Source: Crystallibacter degradans (GTDB lineage: Bacteria > Actinomycetota > Actinomycetes > Actinomycetales > Micrococcaceae). From it: DNA of 64,000 bases. The translations under genes and the position numbers were made by a program. The notes under the pieces are model-generated. The model was not told the origin of the DNA and searched no databases. It was given only the letters and a program-made list of their open reading frames with translations. Positions 7,989 to 16,964 of this stretch are shown in pieces. Positions within the stretch are counted from its first letter, which is position 1; every line of letters starts with the position of its first letter. The stretch is from contig NZ_JABBCH010000003.1 in assembly GCF_012952295.1 (NCBI RefSeq), forward strand, positions 186,001-250,000, read 5' to 3'.

Positions 7989-9416
7989 TCAGCCGCGGGA
8001 GACGCGCACCATTTCGTCGCGCGGCACAACCTTGACGCGTTCGCGCTGGACGGCGGGAGCACCGCCGTCGTCATTCGCCGCTGCGAAATCGGCACCGAGC
8101 TTGCGCTCATACTCATCCAGCTTCAGCCAGCCCTGCCAGGTGGTGTATTCGACGCCGCGCTCCTCGAGCAGGCTGATAATGGCGTCCTCGCCGGGGTTCT
8201 TTGCCGCAGGCAGATCCAGCCGGTCCTCCAGCAGGAAACCGATGGTTTCCAGCGCGTCGCCCTTGGTATGGCCGATGAGGCCGACCGGTCCGCGCTTGAT
8301 CCATCCCGTGGCATAGATGCCCGGAACCGGGTTGCCTTCGGTGTCGATCACGCGGCCGCCCTCATTCGGGATGACACCGCGGCGTTCGTCGAAACCGACC
8401 TCGGGCAGCTCCGAGCCAAAGTAGCCGATGGCGCGGTAGACGGCCTGGACCGGGTACTCAACGATCTCGCCGGTGCCCCGGACGTTGCCGGTACCATCCA
8501 GCTCGTTGCGCTCGAATTTCATCGCGGCAACCTTGCCGGCGCCGTCGCCGGTTCCTTCGACGATTTCCACCGGGGTGTGCAGGAAATGCAGGTGCAGCCG
8601 GCGCGAGGCACCGGTGTCCTGCTCCTCCACGAGCCAGTTGGTGAGCGTGTTGACCATGGTTTTGGTCTGGTTGTTGGAGCGGATCTGCTCGTCGGAGCCT
8701 TCGTCGAAGTCGAAGTCCTCCGGGTAGAGGACGATGTCGACGTCGCGGGAATGTGAGAGTTCGCGCAGCTCCAACGGGGTGAACTTCACCTGTGCCGGAC
8801 CACGGCGCCCGAAGACGTGGACATCGGTTACGGGCGAGTTCTTCAAGCCCCGGTAAACGTTGTCCGGGATCTCGGTAGCCAGCAGGTCGTCGGCATGCTT
8901 GGAGAGCACGCGGGCAACATCGAGGGCCACGTTGCCGTTGCCGATAACCGCGATCTCCTTGGCCTCCAGCGGCCACTCGCGGGGAACGTCCGGGTGGCCG
9001 TCGTACCAGGAAACGAAGTTCGCGGCGCCGAAGGAGCCTTCCAGCCCGACGCCGGGGATATCCAGGTCGGCGTCCTTGATAGCGCCGGTGGCGAAGATGA
9101 TCGCGTCGTAGAAGTCGCGAAAGTCCTTCAGCGTGAGGTCGCGCCCGTAGTTGACGTTGCCCAGGAACCTGATGTCACCGCGGTCCAGCACCTTGTGCAG
9201 CGCGTTCACGATGCCCTTGATCCGGGGGTGGTCCGGGGCAACGCCGTATCGGATCAGCCCGTAGGGCGCAGGGTACTGGTCGAAGAGATCGATGCTGACT
9301 TCGAAGTCACGCTCGGCCTTGGTCAGGATGTCGGCAGCATAGACACCTGCAGGGCCGGCTCCGATGATGGCGACCCGCAACGGGCGCTGCTCCCGGTCCG
9401 TAACTGAGTTAGACAC
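7989..9416 (-). CDS. fprA: FprA-type ferredoxin/adrenodoxin-NADP+ reductase, copy 1
   Basis: FAD flavoprotein that passes electrons from NADPH to ferredoxin. The 475-aa protein has an N-terminal FAD Rossmann motif (VAIIGAGPAGVYAADILT), a central NADP site (IAVIGNGNVALDVARVL) and the HLHFLHTPVEI region, all as in mycobacterial FprA and adrenodoxin reductase. The GTG at 9416 is used because AAGGA lies upstream with good spacing; the longer frame to 9461 lacks one. A paralogue at 34294-35832 is nearly identical in parts. No electron-transfer partner is adjacent. Confidence 0.93.
   Translation of the reverse strand: MSNSVTDREQRPLRVAIIGAGPAGVYAADILTKAERDFEVSIDLFDQYPAPYGLIRYGVAPDHPRIKGIVNALHKVLDRGDIRFLGNVNYGRDLTLKDFRDFYDAIIFATGAIKDADLDIPGVGLEGSFGAANFVSWYDGHPDVPREWPLEAKEIAVIGNGNVALDVARVLSKHADDLLATEIPDNVYRGLKNSPVTDVHVFGRRGPAQVKFTPLELRELSHSRDVDIVLYPEDFDFDEGSDEQIRSNNQTKTMVNTLTNWLVEEQDTGASRRLHLHFLHTPVEIVEGTGDGAGKVAAMKFERNELDGTGNVRGTGEIVEYPVQAVYRAIGYFGSELPEVGFDERRGVIPNEGGRVIDTEGNPVPGIYATGWIKRGPVGLIGHTKGDALETIGFLLEDRLDLPAAKNPGEDAIISLLEERGVEYTTWQGWLKLDEYERKLGADFAAANDDGGAPAVQRERVKVVPRDEMVRVSRG
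8602..8723 (-). repeat. 122-nt tract identical to 34946-35067 (fprA copies)
   Basis: The strand as written is identical base for base to 34946-35067, codon third positions included, and with one mismatch at 8601 the identity extends about 23 nt further left. The genes are clearly diverged on both sides. A second shared tract of about 49 nt lies near 8970-9020, encoding the PREWPLEAKEIAV neighbourhood. Confidence 0.85.
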
Positions 9417-9788
9417 TGATCGTCCTTCTTTCGGGGGAATCCTCTTGCGCAATAAGCGCACAGTTTCCTATTCTAAATGCCGCAGTCGCCCACGTCCTAA
9501 AACGGTGGCGCTGGCCACAAGCCGCCGCCATATGCGCGGCCGTATCCAGGCTTGAGCAGTCCAGCCCGTGGCCTCGGCCGTCGGACCCGAGACGATCAGG
9601 CGTGAAATGCGGGGCTCCGTCGTCGAATTCGATGGCTGCGGTCAGCTCGTCAATCGGAGCGTCGGAATCGTAAGTGAGGTGGCGCGCATGGTCGGACGTT
9701 GGAACCGGGCGGACAACGGCCTGCCATCCGGGGCTACCAGGGATATGACCAGCTCCTGCAGTGGCAGAGCCGTATACCGGGAGATGGT
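9417..9788 (-). other. 372-nt intergenic region
   Basis: This lies between the start of FprA copy 1 and the end of the immunity cassette. It must hold the fprA promoter, but no convincing -35/-10 pair was picked out. An 84-codon open frame on the plus strand (9568-9822) has no ribosome site or recognisable product and overlaps the next gene antisense. No RNA gene or repeat was recognised. Confidence 0.5.
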
Positions 9789-11486
9789 TCAGTCGCCTGG
9801 TTCATATGCCCCGTACATTTGACCTTCCCGAAAGAGCGGAAGGCCGTAGTAACCGATGATTTCTTTCAGCGGCTGATTTCCGTACTGCATGTACACACGG
9901 TCATCATCTGGCGAAACCGCTATCTCATGCGGCAGGGGCTGCGGTACCAAGAGCAGGTCGGACAACCTTCCGGCTTCCGAAGCCCTGTGACGCCTCAACG
10001 CGGACATCGCCTGCCACAGGATGAAACGGGTTGCGTCCGCAGCAAGCAGGAACGACCGCTCTCCGGATTGTCCGGTCACCGTGATGGGCGGCACGCCGGG
10101 GGTGTGGGGCACATGCCACTGAATCGGCACTTCTCCGGCTTCACAACTGCTCCGGTCCCCCATACGTTGGACCTGCACGCCGAGCAATTCCAGATAGGGC
10201 ACGACGGCGGCAACAGCTTCCGCGGGACCCATACTTTCCTCGGGTTCCGGCAGTCCGGCGGCCAGCCGGAGGAACCGGGACAGATAGGACACCATCGGCC
10301 GCAGCGAATCCTCGCTGCCGTCGTCGTTGTCGCCCAATTCCCAGTAGCTGCAGTCAGCATGAAGCAGCCGGATTTGCCGCTCCAGCCGCGCAGACAGGGA
10401 CGGCGCCTGGTACGTCGGTTCATGGTCAATCCGCTCGCCGGAGCTGACCAGCTGCCCCGGGTTACCCGCCGGTCCGGGGTTGGTATCAATGGCCAGGACT
10501 TCACCGTCAGAAGCGGCCGCGAACGGAATCCAGCCCGCATCGAACGTTGACGGACGAAGCCTGTCATCGAGGTTGCGGTTGCGGTTGCGCGTCGCAGTAC
10601 TCTGGTGCCACTTCATCAGTTCCTCGCCTCGGCCGGCCAGTTCCAATTGGGGCAGATACCAGAAATCGCCGAACAGGGGCGTCGCTTCAGGTGAACGTTC
10701 CTGGCCGTCTCCCAACGCCCGCAGGGCAACCAGCTCCTCCGGCCCGGGGCTGATCAGTGTCCTGTCCAGCGGTGGAAACAGCCGTATGGCGTCGAGTCCC
10801 GATTTCGCGCGGCACAGCAGCGCGTAATGCTGCGCAAGCCGTTCGCCCGATGCGGCCAGGGCTTCGCCGGGGTCGGGCGCCGGGATGTAGTCCCGTGCCG
10901 CATGTACCGCTGCCGCCGCGCCGGCCGGGGATGGTGTAGGCGGTGGGGAGAGGAGCGGAAAGAGCGGCCTCCCATCCGGAACTTGAAGGGATTCCACCAA
11001 CTCATCCAGGGGGGCACCTGCATAATGTGTGAACGCCCTGGCCGCGTTCCGGAAACTGAATGCCGCCGAATAGGGCACTCCCCCGCGACTGCCCTCGATC
11101 ACCGTAGGGTAGGTCCCCTCCGGTGATACTGTCCGGCCGCTGAATCTTTCGTTCGCGTGGTCCTCCAGCGGCAGGGAAGGCAGCCCCTGCTGTTTCCTAT
11201 AACGCTGCGACGCAATATACAGGACGCAGCGGTTCACAGTTCCCGGGTCTGGCGAGATCAAATACTGGGGCCGGCGCTCGGCATTGGACTGGAAAAGACG
11301 GTCGTAGACCACATAGTTGCTGCCGGAGCATTTAATTACCATTCGGTAGTCTTCTTCATCAAAGACCGACCAATTGCCCTGTCGCACAATTGCGGGCCCG
11401 CTTCCATACCAGCGCGCCGCTGTCGCCAGTACCGTTTGGTCCAGGGCAGCAAGATCCGCGTGCGGTGGTTCCACGCTTTTTTGCAT
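9789..11486 (-). CDS. Candidate composite immunity protein with SUKH (SMI1/KNR4-like) domain
   Basis: A 565-aa protein that is last in the toxin-immunity cassette. Its middle (about residues 230-400) has the SUKH pattern: a helical start, then FWYLPQLELAGRGEELMKWH, then GWIPFAAASDGEVLAIDTNP and GQLVSSG. SUKH proteins are common immunity factors for secreted toxins. The N-terminal ~190 residues (ending in RNAARAFTHYAGAPLDELVE) resemble, by eye, the Imm61/IFT immunity family known to neutralise TNT toxins; that is tentative. The C-terminal ~130 residues are unassigned. It starts 12 nt after the preceding gene. No signal peptide, so cytoplasmic. Confidence 0.65.
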   Translation of the reverse strand: MQKSVEPPHADLAALDQTVLATAARWYGSGPAIVRQGNWSVFDEEDYRMVIKCSGSNYVVYDRLFQSNAERRPQYLISPDPGTVNRCVLYIASQRYRKQQGLPSLPLEDHANERFSGRTVSPEGTYPTVIEGSRGGVPYSAAFSFRNAARAFTHYAGAPLDELVESLQVPDGRPLFPLLSPPPTPSPAGAAAAVHAARDYIPAPDPGEALAASGERLAQHYALLCRAKSGLDAIRLFPPLDRTLISPGPEELVALRALGDGQERSPEATPLFGDFWYLPQLELAGRGEELMKWHQSTATRNRNRNLDDRLRPSTFDAGWIPFAAASDGEVLAIDTNPGPAGNPGQLVSSGERIDHEPTYQAPSLSARLERQIRLLHADCSYWELGDNDDGSEDSLRPMVSYLSRFLRLAAGLPEPEESMGPAEAVAAVVPYLELLGVQVQRMGDRSSCEAGEVPIQWHVPHTPGVPPITVTGQSGERSFLLAADATRFILWQAMSALRRHRASEAGRLSDLLLVPQPLPHEIAVSPDDDRVYMQYGNQPLKEIIGYYGLPLFREGQMYGAYEPGD

Positions 11487-11498
11487 TACCGCAGACGC

Positions 11499-12644
11499 TT
11501 AGAGGTCGCCGTGCCGGATGACCACAGACGGGCCAGCCGGGTTGATCACCAGTTCACGGTCGGGGTTCCGGCGGATAGTATCCAGGACCCAGGCTGCGTC
11601 GACTTCGGTGAAGCGGGCGGAAGAATCGAACGCTGCCACTTCGACGCCGGAGGAAAACACTGGGAGGACCGGCTGCCCCTCGGGGCCGGCCAGCACCAGC
11701 GGACCGCGGCCCTGGCCGGACTGGTCCTTGTTGTCTGCAAGCAGGACGCGCGCACCCTGGGCAGACAGCTCCGCCACGGCGGGCGCCGCAGACTGCGTTC
11801 CAGCCGCGGCCTTCAGACCTGGATTGACCATGCTGGCCACAGCGAAATGGATCTCCGGCCGGCCAAGAGCGCAGGACGGTCCCGCAGGGTCGAGATAGAG
11901 GTAATGGACTTCCGGCCTGCTGTCGACGAACTTCAACAGTTCTTCCCCCCGCTGCACCCAGGAGGCAGGCGCGCCCGGCCGCCCGGTATTGGCCCTGAAT
12001 GCGGCCAGCGTCTCCTGCGAAGTGAAGGCAAGCACCGCTGGGACCCCATTGGCCTCGACAATCGAGATGCCCGGCCTGCCGTTCCCGGCATCGGTAATGT
12101 CAAGGAGCAGCTCCGATCCGATGACCTGCCGCAGGACGTTGACGGCCGCCTGCTGACCAGGATTGCGGCTGAACTCCTCGATCGCTTCCCGAACGAGACG
12201 GTTATCGACGCCGGCACCCCGAGCTGGGTGTTCTCCGGCCCCATTGCTCCGGGCTGCATCCTCGGGTTCCCCGAGTCCGAAATCCGGCGCAGGCTGATCG
12301 TAGTTGAAGTACGTATCCAGGTTGTAGCGCGGGTCCGGCCAGCCGTGGGCCGTGACGTTGATGGCGGCGTTCTTCCACGACCTGCCGTCAGTGCCTCCGG
12401 TCAACCGGTGCAGTTCGGCCGCATCATCGAACGCGGTGGTACCCGGCTGCAATTGGCCGGTGTTGGACCCGGATGCCCCTTGCCGTTCCTGAGTGATCCG
12501 CGTCAGGATGGCACCAGCGGACGGCTTGAGCTCGAGTACCATGCGGTCCCAGCCCGGTTCCGTGTTAACGGCCGAGAGCATCCAAGCGGCCAAGCTCTCG
12601 ACCAGCTCCTGCTGACGGACCATGATGGGTGTTTGTTCAGTCAT
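11499..12644 (-). CDS. Candidate immunity protein: YezG/DUF600-like N-terminus plus two SseB-like domains
   Basis: A 381-aa protein. The N-terminal ~115 residues have the shape of YezG/DUF600 antitoxins (GWDRMVLELKP, then WKNAAINVTAHGWPD and FNYDQPAPDF). Two SseB-like units follow, at about residues 170-270 and 290-381, each with a FTSQE/FSSGVE-type strand-turn, a helix and an ending such as VINPAGPSVVI. YezG proteins neutralise YeeF-type DGGH nucleases, which fits the nuclease domain of the toxin encoded upstream. ATG at 12644 with GAGG 11 nt upstream. The assignments are pattern-based. Confidence 0.6.
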   Translation of the reverse strand: MTEQTPIMVRQQELVESLAAWMLSAVNTEPGWDRMVLELKPSAGAILTRITQERQGASGSNTGQLQPGTTAFDDAAELHRLTGGTDGRSWKNAAINVTAHGWPDPRYNLDTYFNYDQPAPDFGLGEPEDAARSNGAGEHPARGAGVDNRLVREAIEEFSRNPGQQAAVNVLRQVIGSELLLDITDAGNGRPGISIVEANGVPAVLAFTSQETLAAFRANTGRPGAPASWVQRGEELLKFVDSRPEVHYLYLDPAGPSCALGRPEIHFAVASMVNPGLKAAAGTQSAAPAVAELSAQGARVLLADNKDQSGQGRGPLVLAGPEGQPVLPVFSSGVEVAAFDSSARFTEVDAAWVLDTIRRNPDRELVINPAGPSVVIRHGDL

Positions 12645-12689
12645 GTGTCTGTCGTCCTCGGGAAATGTGTGTCGGAACGGATCGACGCC

Positions 12690-13268
12690 TCACAGGCTCG
12701 GCTCCTCGTACGGGATGCGTTCTTCACCGAACACGACCTGATCATCGGCAGGGTCGAGGTACGGAACAGCTACCCCCTGGGCGTTCAGTGAATCGACCAT
12801 CCAGGATGGAATGTTCTCCCGATACCGGGGAAAAATCACGAGCTCGTCCTGGATCGATTCCGTCGAAAGAGGCATGCCGATCCCTTCCGAGATACGGTCC
12901 ATGCGGTCCTGCGGGAACCGTTCAAACGATGCTTCCGCATTCCGGCGCAGGCTCAGCCGGGCTTCGAACCAAGATCCTGTCCCCTTGCTGTAGCTCGCCA
13001 CCTTGTCGTCATCAAGCAGCTGAGGGTCAAACTCAACTTGGTCTGTAAAGTCCGTGTTCTTCCAGCGGCCATCCTCCCCAAGGGCTGATTCGGTCAGGCT
13101 CAAAGCGGTACCGAACATGTTGATCTCAAGGCGGATTTCTGCGGCGTGGGGATACTTCGCGCTGGCAAGGGTATTGAGCCTGTCCAATTCGGCGCTGCCG
13201 ATCAGCTGTGCCAATGAAATATCAGCCTCTCTTATTCCGGAAGTAAAACTTCTGCTGCTGCCCGTCAA
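12690..13268 (-). CDS. Putative immunity protein directly downstream of the toxin
   Basis: About 192 aa with no firmly recognised family. It has a WFEARLSLRRN strand followed by ELVIFPRYRENIPSWM, a pattern often seen near the end of DUF600-like immunity proteins. Its frame overlaps the toxin 3' end. The start is uncertain: a TTG at 13268 with AAGG upstream overlaps the toxin by 47 nt, while a TTG at 13214 with AGAGG upstream begins just after the toxin stop. No ATG or GTG is available near either. Its position immediately behind the toxin is the main evidence for its role. Confidence 0.5.
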   Translation of the reverse strand: MTGSSRSFTSGIREADISLAQLIGSAELDRLNTLASAKYPHAAEIRLEINMFGTALSLTESALGEDGRWKNTDFTDQVEFDPQLLDDDKVASYSKGTGSWFEARLSLRRNAEASFERFPQDRMDRISEGIGMPLSTESIQDELVIFPRYRENIPSWMVDSLNAQGVAVPYLDPADDQVVFGEERIPYEEPSL

Positions 13269-16056
13269 TAGTGACCTTCAGCTCGACTCTGCCGGGTACT
13301 GCAGAGGGATCGCCGGAGCGGTAGACCGGCTTTACGTCCCACGTTACCGCAGGCTTTGCGGTCCCTTGCCGGACATCTTTAAGCCTGTCCCGGATCCATA
13401 GTTCGGTCTCATACCAGGTGCGCGCGTTTCCGGTGAGCTTTCTCCGCTCAACGGCGGTGAGGTCGGCCAGGCCCAGATTGCGGTTCTGGATGTTCAGCTG
13501 GGGAATGAGATTGATCTTCTCGCCCGGTCCCCCGAACATTGCGGCCAGCAAGTGGCCGCCATCGTAGTCCGTACCGCCCAGATTTCCGACTTTCTGTTGG
13601 TTTGATTCGTGCCGCCAGTTCTCGGCCAGGTCCTTGCTGAAGTACTCAATGTCATGAGCATGCAGCGCCACGGGGCGGGCCTCGGCATCAGTGTCGATGA
13701 CCACGTTGTCGTCAATGTGGTAACGCACCAGCGGGCGGGGATTATTCAATTCCGGGTTCCAGCCGCCCTTCTCGCCACTCGTAGCCTCTACGTGCTGGAT
13801 ATTGCCGGATGAATTCGTGTAGAACTTTCCTCGCCCGGCAACCTCATAGACTGTGTTCGGCTCGAGTTCGATGTCTGCTTTAGCTACCGCGTCGAGGACG
13901 GAGGCCCGGCTGGAAACCTTCAGCCCATGTTCCTGCAGGAGGTCAACAGGGTTGTCTGCATTCGAAGCCCATGGCCTGTCAAAGGTACGAGGACCGGTTT
14001 CCTGCAGCCCGCCCCTGCGGATGGCTTCGTCTACACCGACAGGGACGTCGTTGCCGTCGAGGAACCGCAGCTGGGTGCCTCCACCGGGACGGCCGAATGC
14101 CGGTGCGATTTCCGAAACTTCAACACGGACGCCGTCGGGCAGGTCATTGAAGTCGAAATGGTGCAGCTCCTTGCCCAATGTGTTGACCGGCAGGCTCCGC
14201 ATATGCCACGGAGTACCGTCCACGGCGAGGTAGGCGCCGCCGTTGGGACCGATGCGGTCCAGCGACACTTCGCCGATGTCTCCGTGCAGGTCATCGAGCG
14301 AATCATAGGTTCGGATAGTGCCTTCCACAGCGCCCGCGTTGTCGGGATAGCTGTCCCATTCGAGCGCGCCACTTGAGTCATTGATCTCCCCGTAACGGTT
14401 CGCGTACTCCTGTTCGCTCAGCGGCGTGCCGTTCTCGTCCACCCCGAACTTCGGCTGCTTTTCATCCACGATGCCGGTTAGGTCGTCACTGATGCTTTCC
14501 GGATACCGCGCTCCGTTCTCCAAGCTTCGGCCTTGGAGATCAGCGTCGTCACGGGACAGCCCGTAGCTTTCATGCCGGGCCGGGTCGCTGACGACGTCCG
14601 GCTGCGCGGTTCCGCGCTGGGGAGCTTCAGGGTGGCGAAAACGATCATTGATACGTTGACCGTCGACGTCGAACGCGTTCCGGCTGGAAGCCGCTGTCCC
14701 CTGCGTCGCAGGAGCACGGGTGGGGCCTGCGGGGCCTTCCGCGTCGAAGCGGTTGATCAGGTTGTCGATGCGCGTGCTAACCGGGCCCGGACCGTTGCCG
14801 GCGGGAACCCCGGCGTAAGCCGGACGCGGACCGGAAAGTGAAGTGCCGACGTCGTTGATGAAGTTGTCCACACGGACGGCGGCAGGTGCCACCCGGCCGA
14901 GGGTGACACGGGCGGTATCCGTGGCGAAGTTGACCGTGTTGATCTTCAGCGCGCTGCCCAGGTCGATGACCCGGCCGGTGTAGCCGGCGATCTTTGTCAG
15001 TCCGGTGGCGTTCACGACGCTGGCCACGCGGCTGCCGGTGCTGCCGACTCGGGTCACGGCCGAGGCCACCGAACCTGTCTTGGCCACGGCGCCGCCGCCG
15101 GCCGTGAGCAGGATGGAGGCCAGATCGAAAGCAGACGCGCCGGCCGCATAGGCAGGGTCGCGCTTCCAATCATCCCAGTGCACGGCGGCCTTGCCCACGG
15201 CCACCAGACGGTCCGCCGATTGGTCCACAATGTGTTTGTTTCCGGTGGCGCGCAGGGCCACCTGGGCAACGGGGCTGGCAACGATCGCCACATCCAGCGC
15301 CAGCGTGCCAATGCCCTTCCACGTGGCGGAGAAGGTCTCCATGTCCGTGAAGTTCACCATGTTCCACAGGCCGGTCACCGTGCCGGTGATACCGCTCCAG
15401 ACCCCCTTGCCGAAGGACACCACGCCGTCGAGGGCATCGCGGTACCAGGGCTTGTCCCACTCGGTCGGCTCGCCCCAGGGAATGTTCCCCTCGGCCGCCG
15501 CGGCATCAAGCTGGTCCGCGGTGTAGCCATAGGCAACCTGGTTGGCTCCCGGCCCATCCTGCGTTGTCACCACATACGAGGGCCCATCGAAGAGGCCGGA
15601 GATCGCCGTCGCACACGTGCGTTCCGCTTCCATATGTTCTGCCAGCAACGCGTCGGCGGACTTGAGGATATTGTTGTCGTCGTTGACCAGGTCCTGGTCC
15701 TCACGCCAGTCACCGCCGCCGTCGTCGATCCGGGACTGCACCGCGAGCCAGTCCGCATACAGAGCGTTGTAGCGCCGCTTGGCTTCCCTGGCCCACTCGG
15801 CGAAGGTATCGATGGCAGCCGCGACCGCGTTCGCGTCCTCCAGGACAACTTCCGCCTCGGAGGCCACCTTGTTGAAGGCAGTGTGGACCTGCCAGTCCCC
15901 CGGGCCCTTGTAGGCGGTGGACATGCCGGCCCACAGCGTGTGCGATTCCTCGGCCGCCGACTGAATGCCTTCTGCCTTGGTCCGCAGCTTGCCGGCGTGC
16001 TGTTCCAGCACATCGCCGTCCGGCAACGGCGGAAACTCAGAGGGATTCCAGCCCAT
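13222..16056 (-). CDS. Type VII secreted polymorphic toxin with TNT-like and DGGH-nuclease domains
   Basis: A 944-aa protein. The N-terminal ~130 residues form a WXG/LXG-like helical export domain (GMSTAYKGPGDWQ motif, long amphipathic helices). Next come hydrophobic stretches at about 240-350 and a disordered, Pro/Arg-rich region at 410-520. Residues about 575-690 match the TNT NAD-glycohydrolase pattern: LDRIG (599-603), GAYL, MRSLP (R620), then FGRPGGGTQ with the Gln at 662. Residues about 735-944 match Endonuclease_NS_2: YEVAGRGKFYTNSSGNI, DGGH (832-835), FGGPGEKINLIPQ, NRN and a C-terminal KFYFRN. ATG at 16056 with GAGG 10 nt upstream. It probably leaves by the EccC/EccD system encoded divergently. 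Domain calls are by eye. Confidence 0.8.
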   Translation of the reverse strand: MGWNPSEFPPLPDGDVLEQHAGKLRTKAEGIQSAAEESHTLWAGMSTAYKGPGDWQVHTAFNKVASEAEVVLEDANAVAAAIDTFAEWAREAKRRYNALYADWLAVQSRIDDGGGDWREDQDLVNDDNNILKSADALLAEHMEAERTCATAISGLFDGPSYVVTTQDGPGANQVAYGYTADQLDAAAAEGNIPWGEPTEWDKPWYRDALDGVVSFGKGVWSGITGTVTGLWNMVNFTDMETFSATWKGIGTLALDVAIVASPVAQVALRATGNKHIVDQSADRLVAVGKAAVHWDDWKRDPAYAAGASAFDLASILLTAGGGAVAKTGSVASAVTRVGSTGSRVASVVNATGLTKIAGYTGRVIDLGSALKINTVNFATDTARVTLGRVAPAAVRVDNFINDVGTSLSGPRPAYAGVPAGNGPGPVSTRIDNLINRFDAEGPAGPTRAPATQGTAASSRNAFDVDGQRINDRFRHPEAPQRGTAQPDVVSDPARHESYGLSRDDADLQGRSLENGARYPESISDDLTGIVDEKQPKFGVDENGTPLSEQEYANRYGEINDSSGALEWDSYPDNAGAVEGTIRTYDSLDDLHGDIGEVSLDRIGPNGGAYLAVDGTPWHMRSLPVNTLGKELHHFDFNDLPDGVRVEVSEIAPAFGRPGGGTQLRFLDGNDVPVGVDEAIRRGGLQETGPRTFDRPWASNADNPVDLLQEHGLKVSSRASVLDAVAKADIELEPNTVYEVAGRGKFYTNSSGNIQHVEATSGEKGGWNPELNNPRPLVRYHIDDNVVIDTDAEARPVALHAHDIEYFSKDLAENWRHESNQQKVGNLGGTDYDGGHLLAAMFGGPGEKINLIPQLNIQNRNLGLADLTAVERRKLTGNARTWYETELWIRDRLKDVRQGTAKPAVTWDVKPVYRSGDPSAVPGRVELKVTIDGQQQKFYFRNKRG

Positions 16057-16121
16057 GGTTCAATACCTCATGTGTGCGAGTGAGTGAATGCGTGAATGTG
16101 TGGCGGCGGTGCAAAAGTCGT

Positions 16122-16502
16122 TCAGACCGCTTGGGGAACCGGTCCGTTCCGGTGCGGCGCAGGTGCGGGCTCGGGGATGTATTCGTCATTGGCAGTGTCC
16201 TGGGCCGCCCGGACGTTCTGTTCCATCGTCTGGTCACCGGTGATGATGGCGTTGACCGCGGTAGAGGTGGAATTGAGGGCCTGGATGCTGCGGCCCTGGA
16301 CCTGGGTCATGGCTGCCTGCAGCTTCTCCTCGGACAATCCGACCAGCGCCTCGCCGATGATCTGCGACTTCGAGGCTTCCATGATGGAACTCACTTCCGC
16401 GCCGAACTCCACAAACAGGTCCGCATACTTCTCCGTCTGCGTCTGCACCTTACCGATGATGGATCGGATTGTCGCCGATTCAATGTCCCAGTCCGCTGCC
16501 AT
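16122..16502 (-). CDS. ESX-like small secreted protein (DUF6507-like)
   Basis: A 126-aa, mostly helical protein opening MAADWDIESATIR, with a long amphipathic middle and an Ala/Pro tail. The layout resembles DUF6507 proteins found in actinobacterial type VII loci, though the assignment is tentative. The ATG at 16502 has GGAGG 5 nt upstream. It lies 65 nt before the toxin start, in the same direction, and could be a co-secreted partner or chaperone of the toxin. Confidence 0.65.
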   Translation of the reverse strand: MAADWDIESATIRSIIGKVQTQTEKYADLFVEFGAEVSSIMEASKSQIIGEALVGLSEEKLQAAMTQVQGRSIQALNSTSTAVNAIITGDQTMEQNVRAAQDTANDEYIPEPAPAPHRNGPVPQAV

Positions 16503-16577
16503 CTTTCCTCCATGCCTGGCGTGCCTGATCCGTACCAAAAGCAGCGCCGGGGTTTCGGCGCTGCCCTATCCGGCTGG

Positions 16578-16883
16578 TTAGCCGATGTTCTGGACGGCGG
16601 CACGGGCGCGGGCACCCGTGTTTGCCGCAGTCTGGTCATTCTGCTCAAGGGTGCTCCGGACCAGGCGGATGATTTCCTTGACCTCGCCGGCCGCGTTCTT
16701 CCAGCGGGATTCCACGCCCTGGTACTCCTCGGAGACGCCGTCGGCCTGGTAATCCGACATGGCGGCGGCAACGGCCTTGTCGCGCTCGGCGATCAGGCTT
16801 TCGAGCCGGCCGACGATGGACTGGATTTCGCCCTGTACCTGGGCGGAGATGTCGGTGTCGTAAGTAAGACGGTCCTGGGACAT
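16578..16883 (-). CDS. WXG100/ESAT-6-like protein
   Basis: A 101-aa protein of two helices joined by a turn at SRWKNAAGEV, a W-x-N variant of the WXG turn, which fits ESAT-6-family substrates of type VII secretion. The start is preceded by AAAGGAA. It sits between two other ESX-like genes and upstream of the toxin. Confidence 0.8.
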   Translation of the reverse strand: MSQDRLTYDTDISAQVQGEIQSIVGRLESLIAERDKAVAAAMSDYQADGVSEEYQGVESRWKNAAGEVKEIIRLVRSTLEQNDQTAANTGARARAAVQNIG

Positions 16884-16964
16884 AGCTGTTCCTTTCGGAG
16901 ATCCGGCGGTGGCGCCGGGGAAATGAGATCTTTCAGGGATGGCCGCTGCTGGAGGCCGGAGTGA

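Noticed and set aside
9568..9822. 84-codon plus-strand frame in the intergenic gap after fprA copy 1
   Set aside because: No ribosome site, no homology that I recognise, and it runs antisense into the SUKH gene.
16056..16122. GTGAATG-like short repeats between the toxin and the ESX-like gene
   Set aside because: Only a few imperfect units over about 30 nt; too short to call a repeat element.
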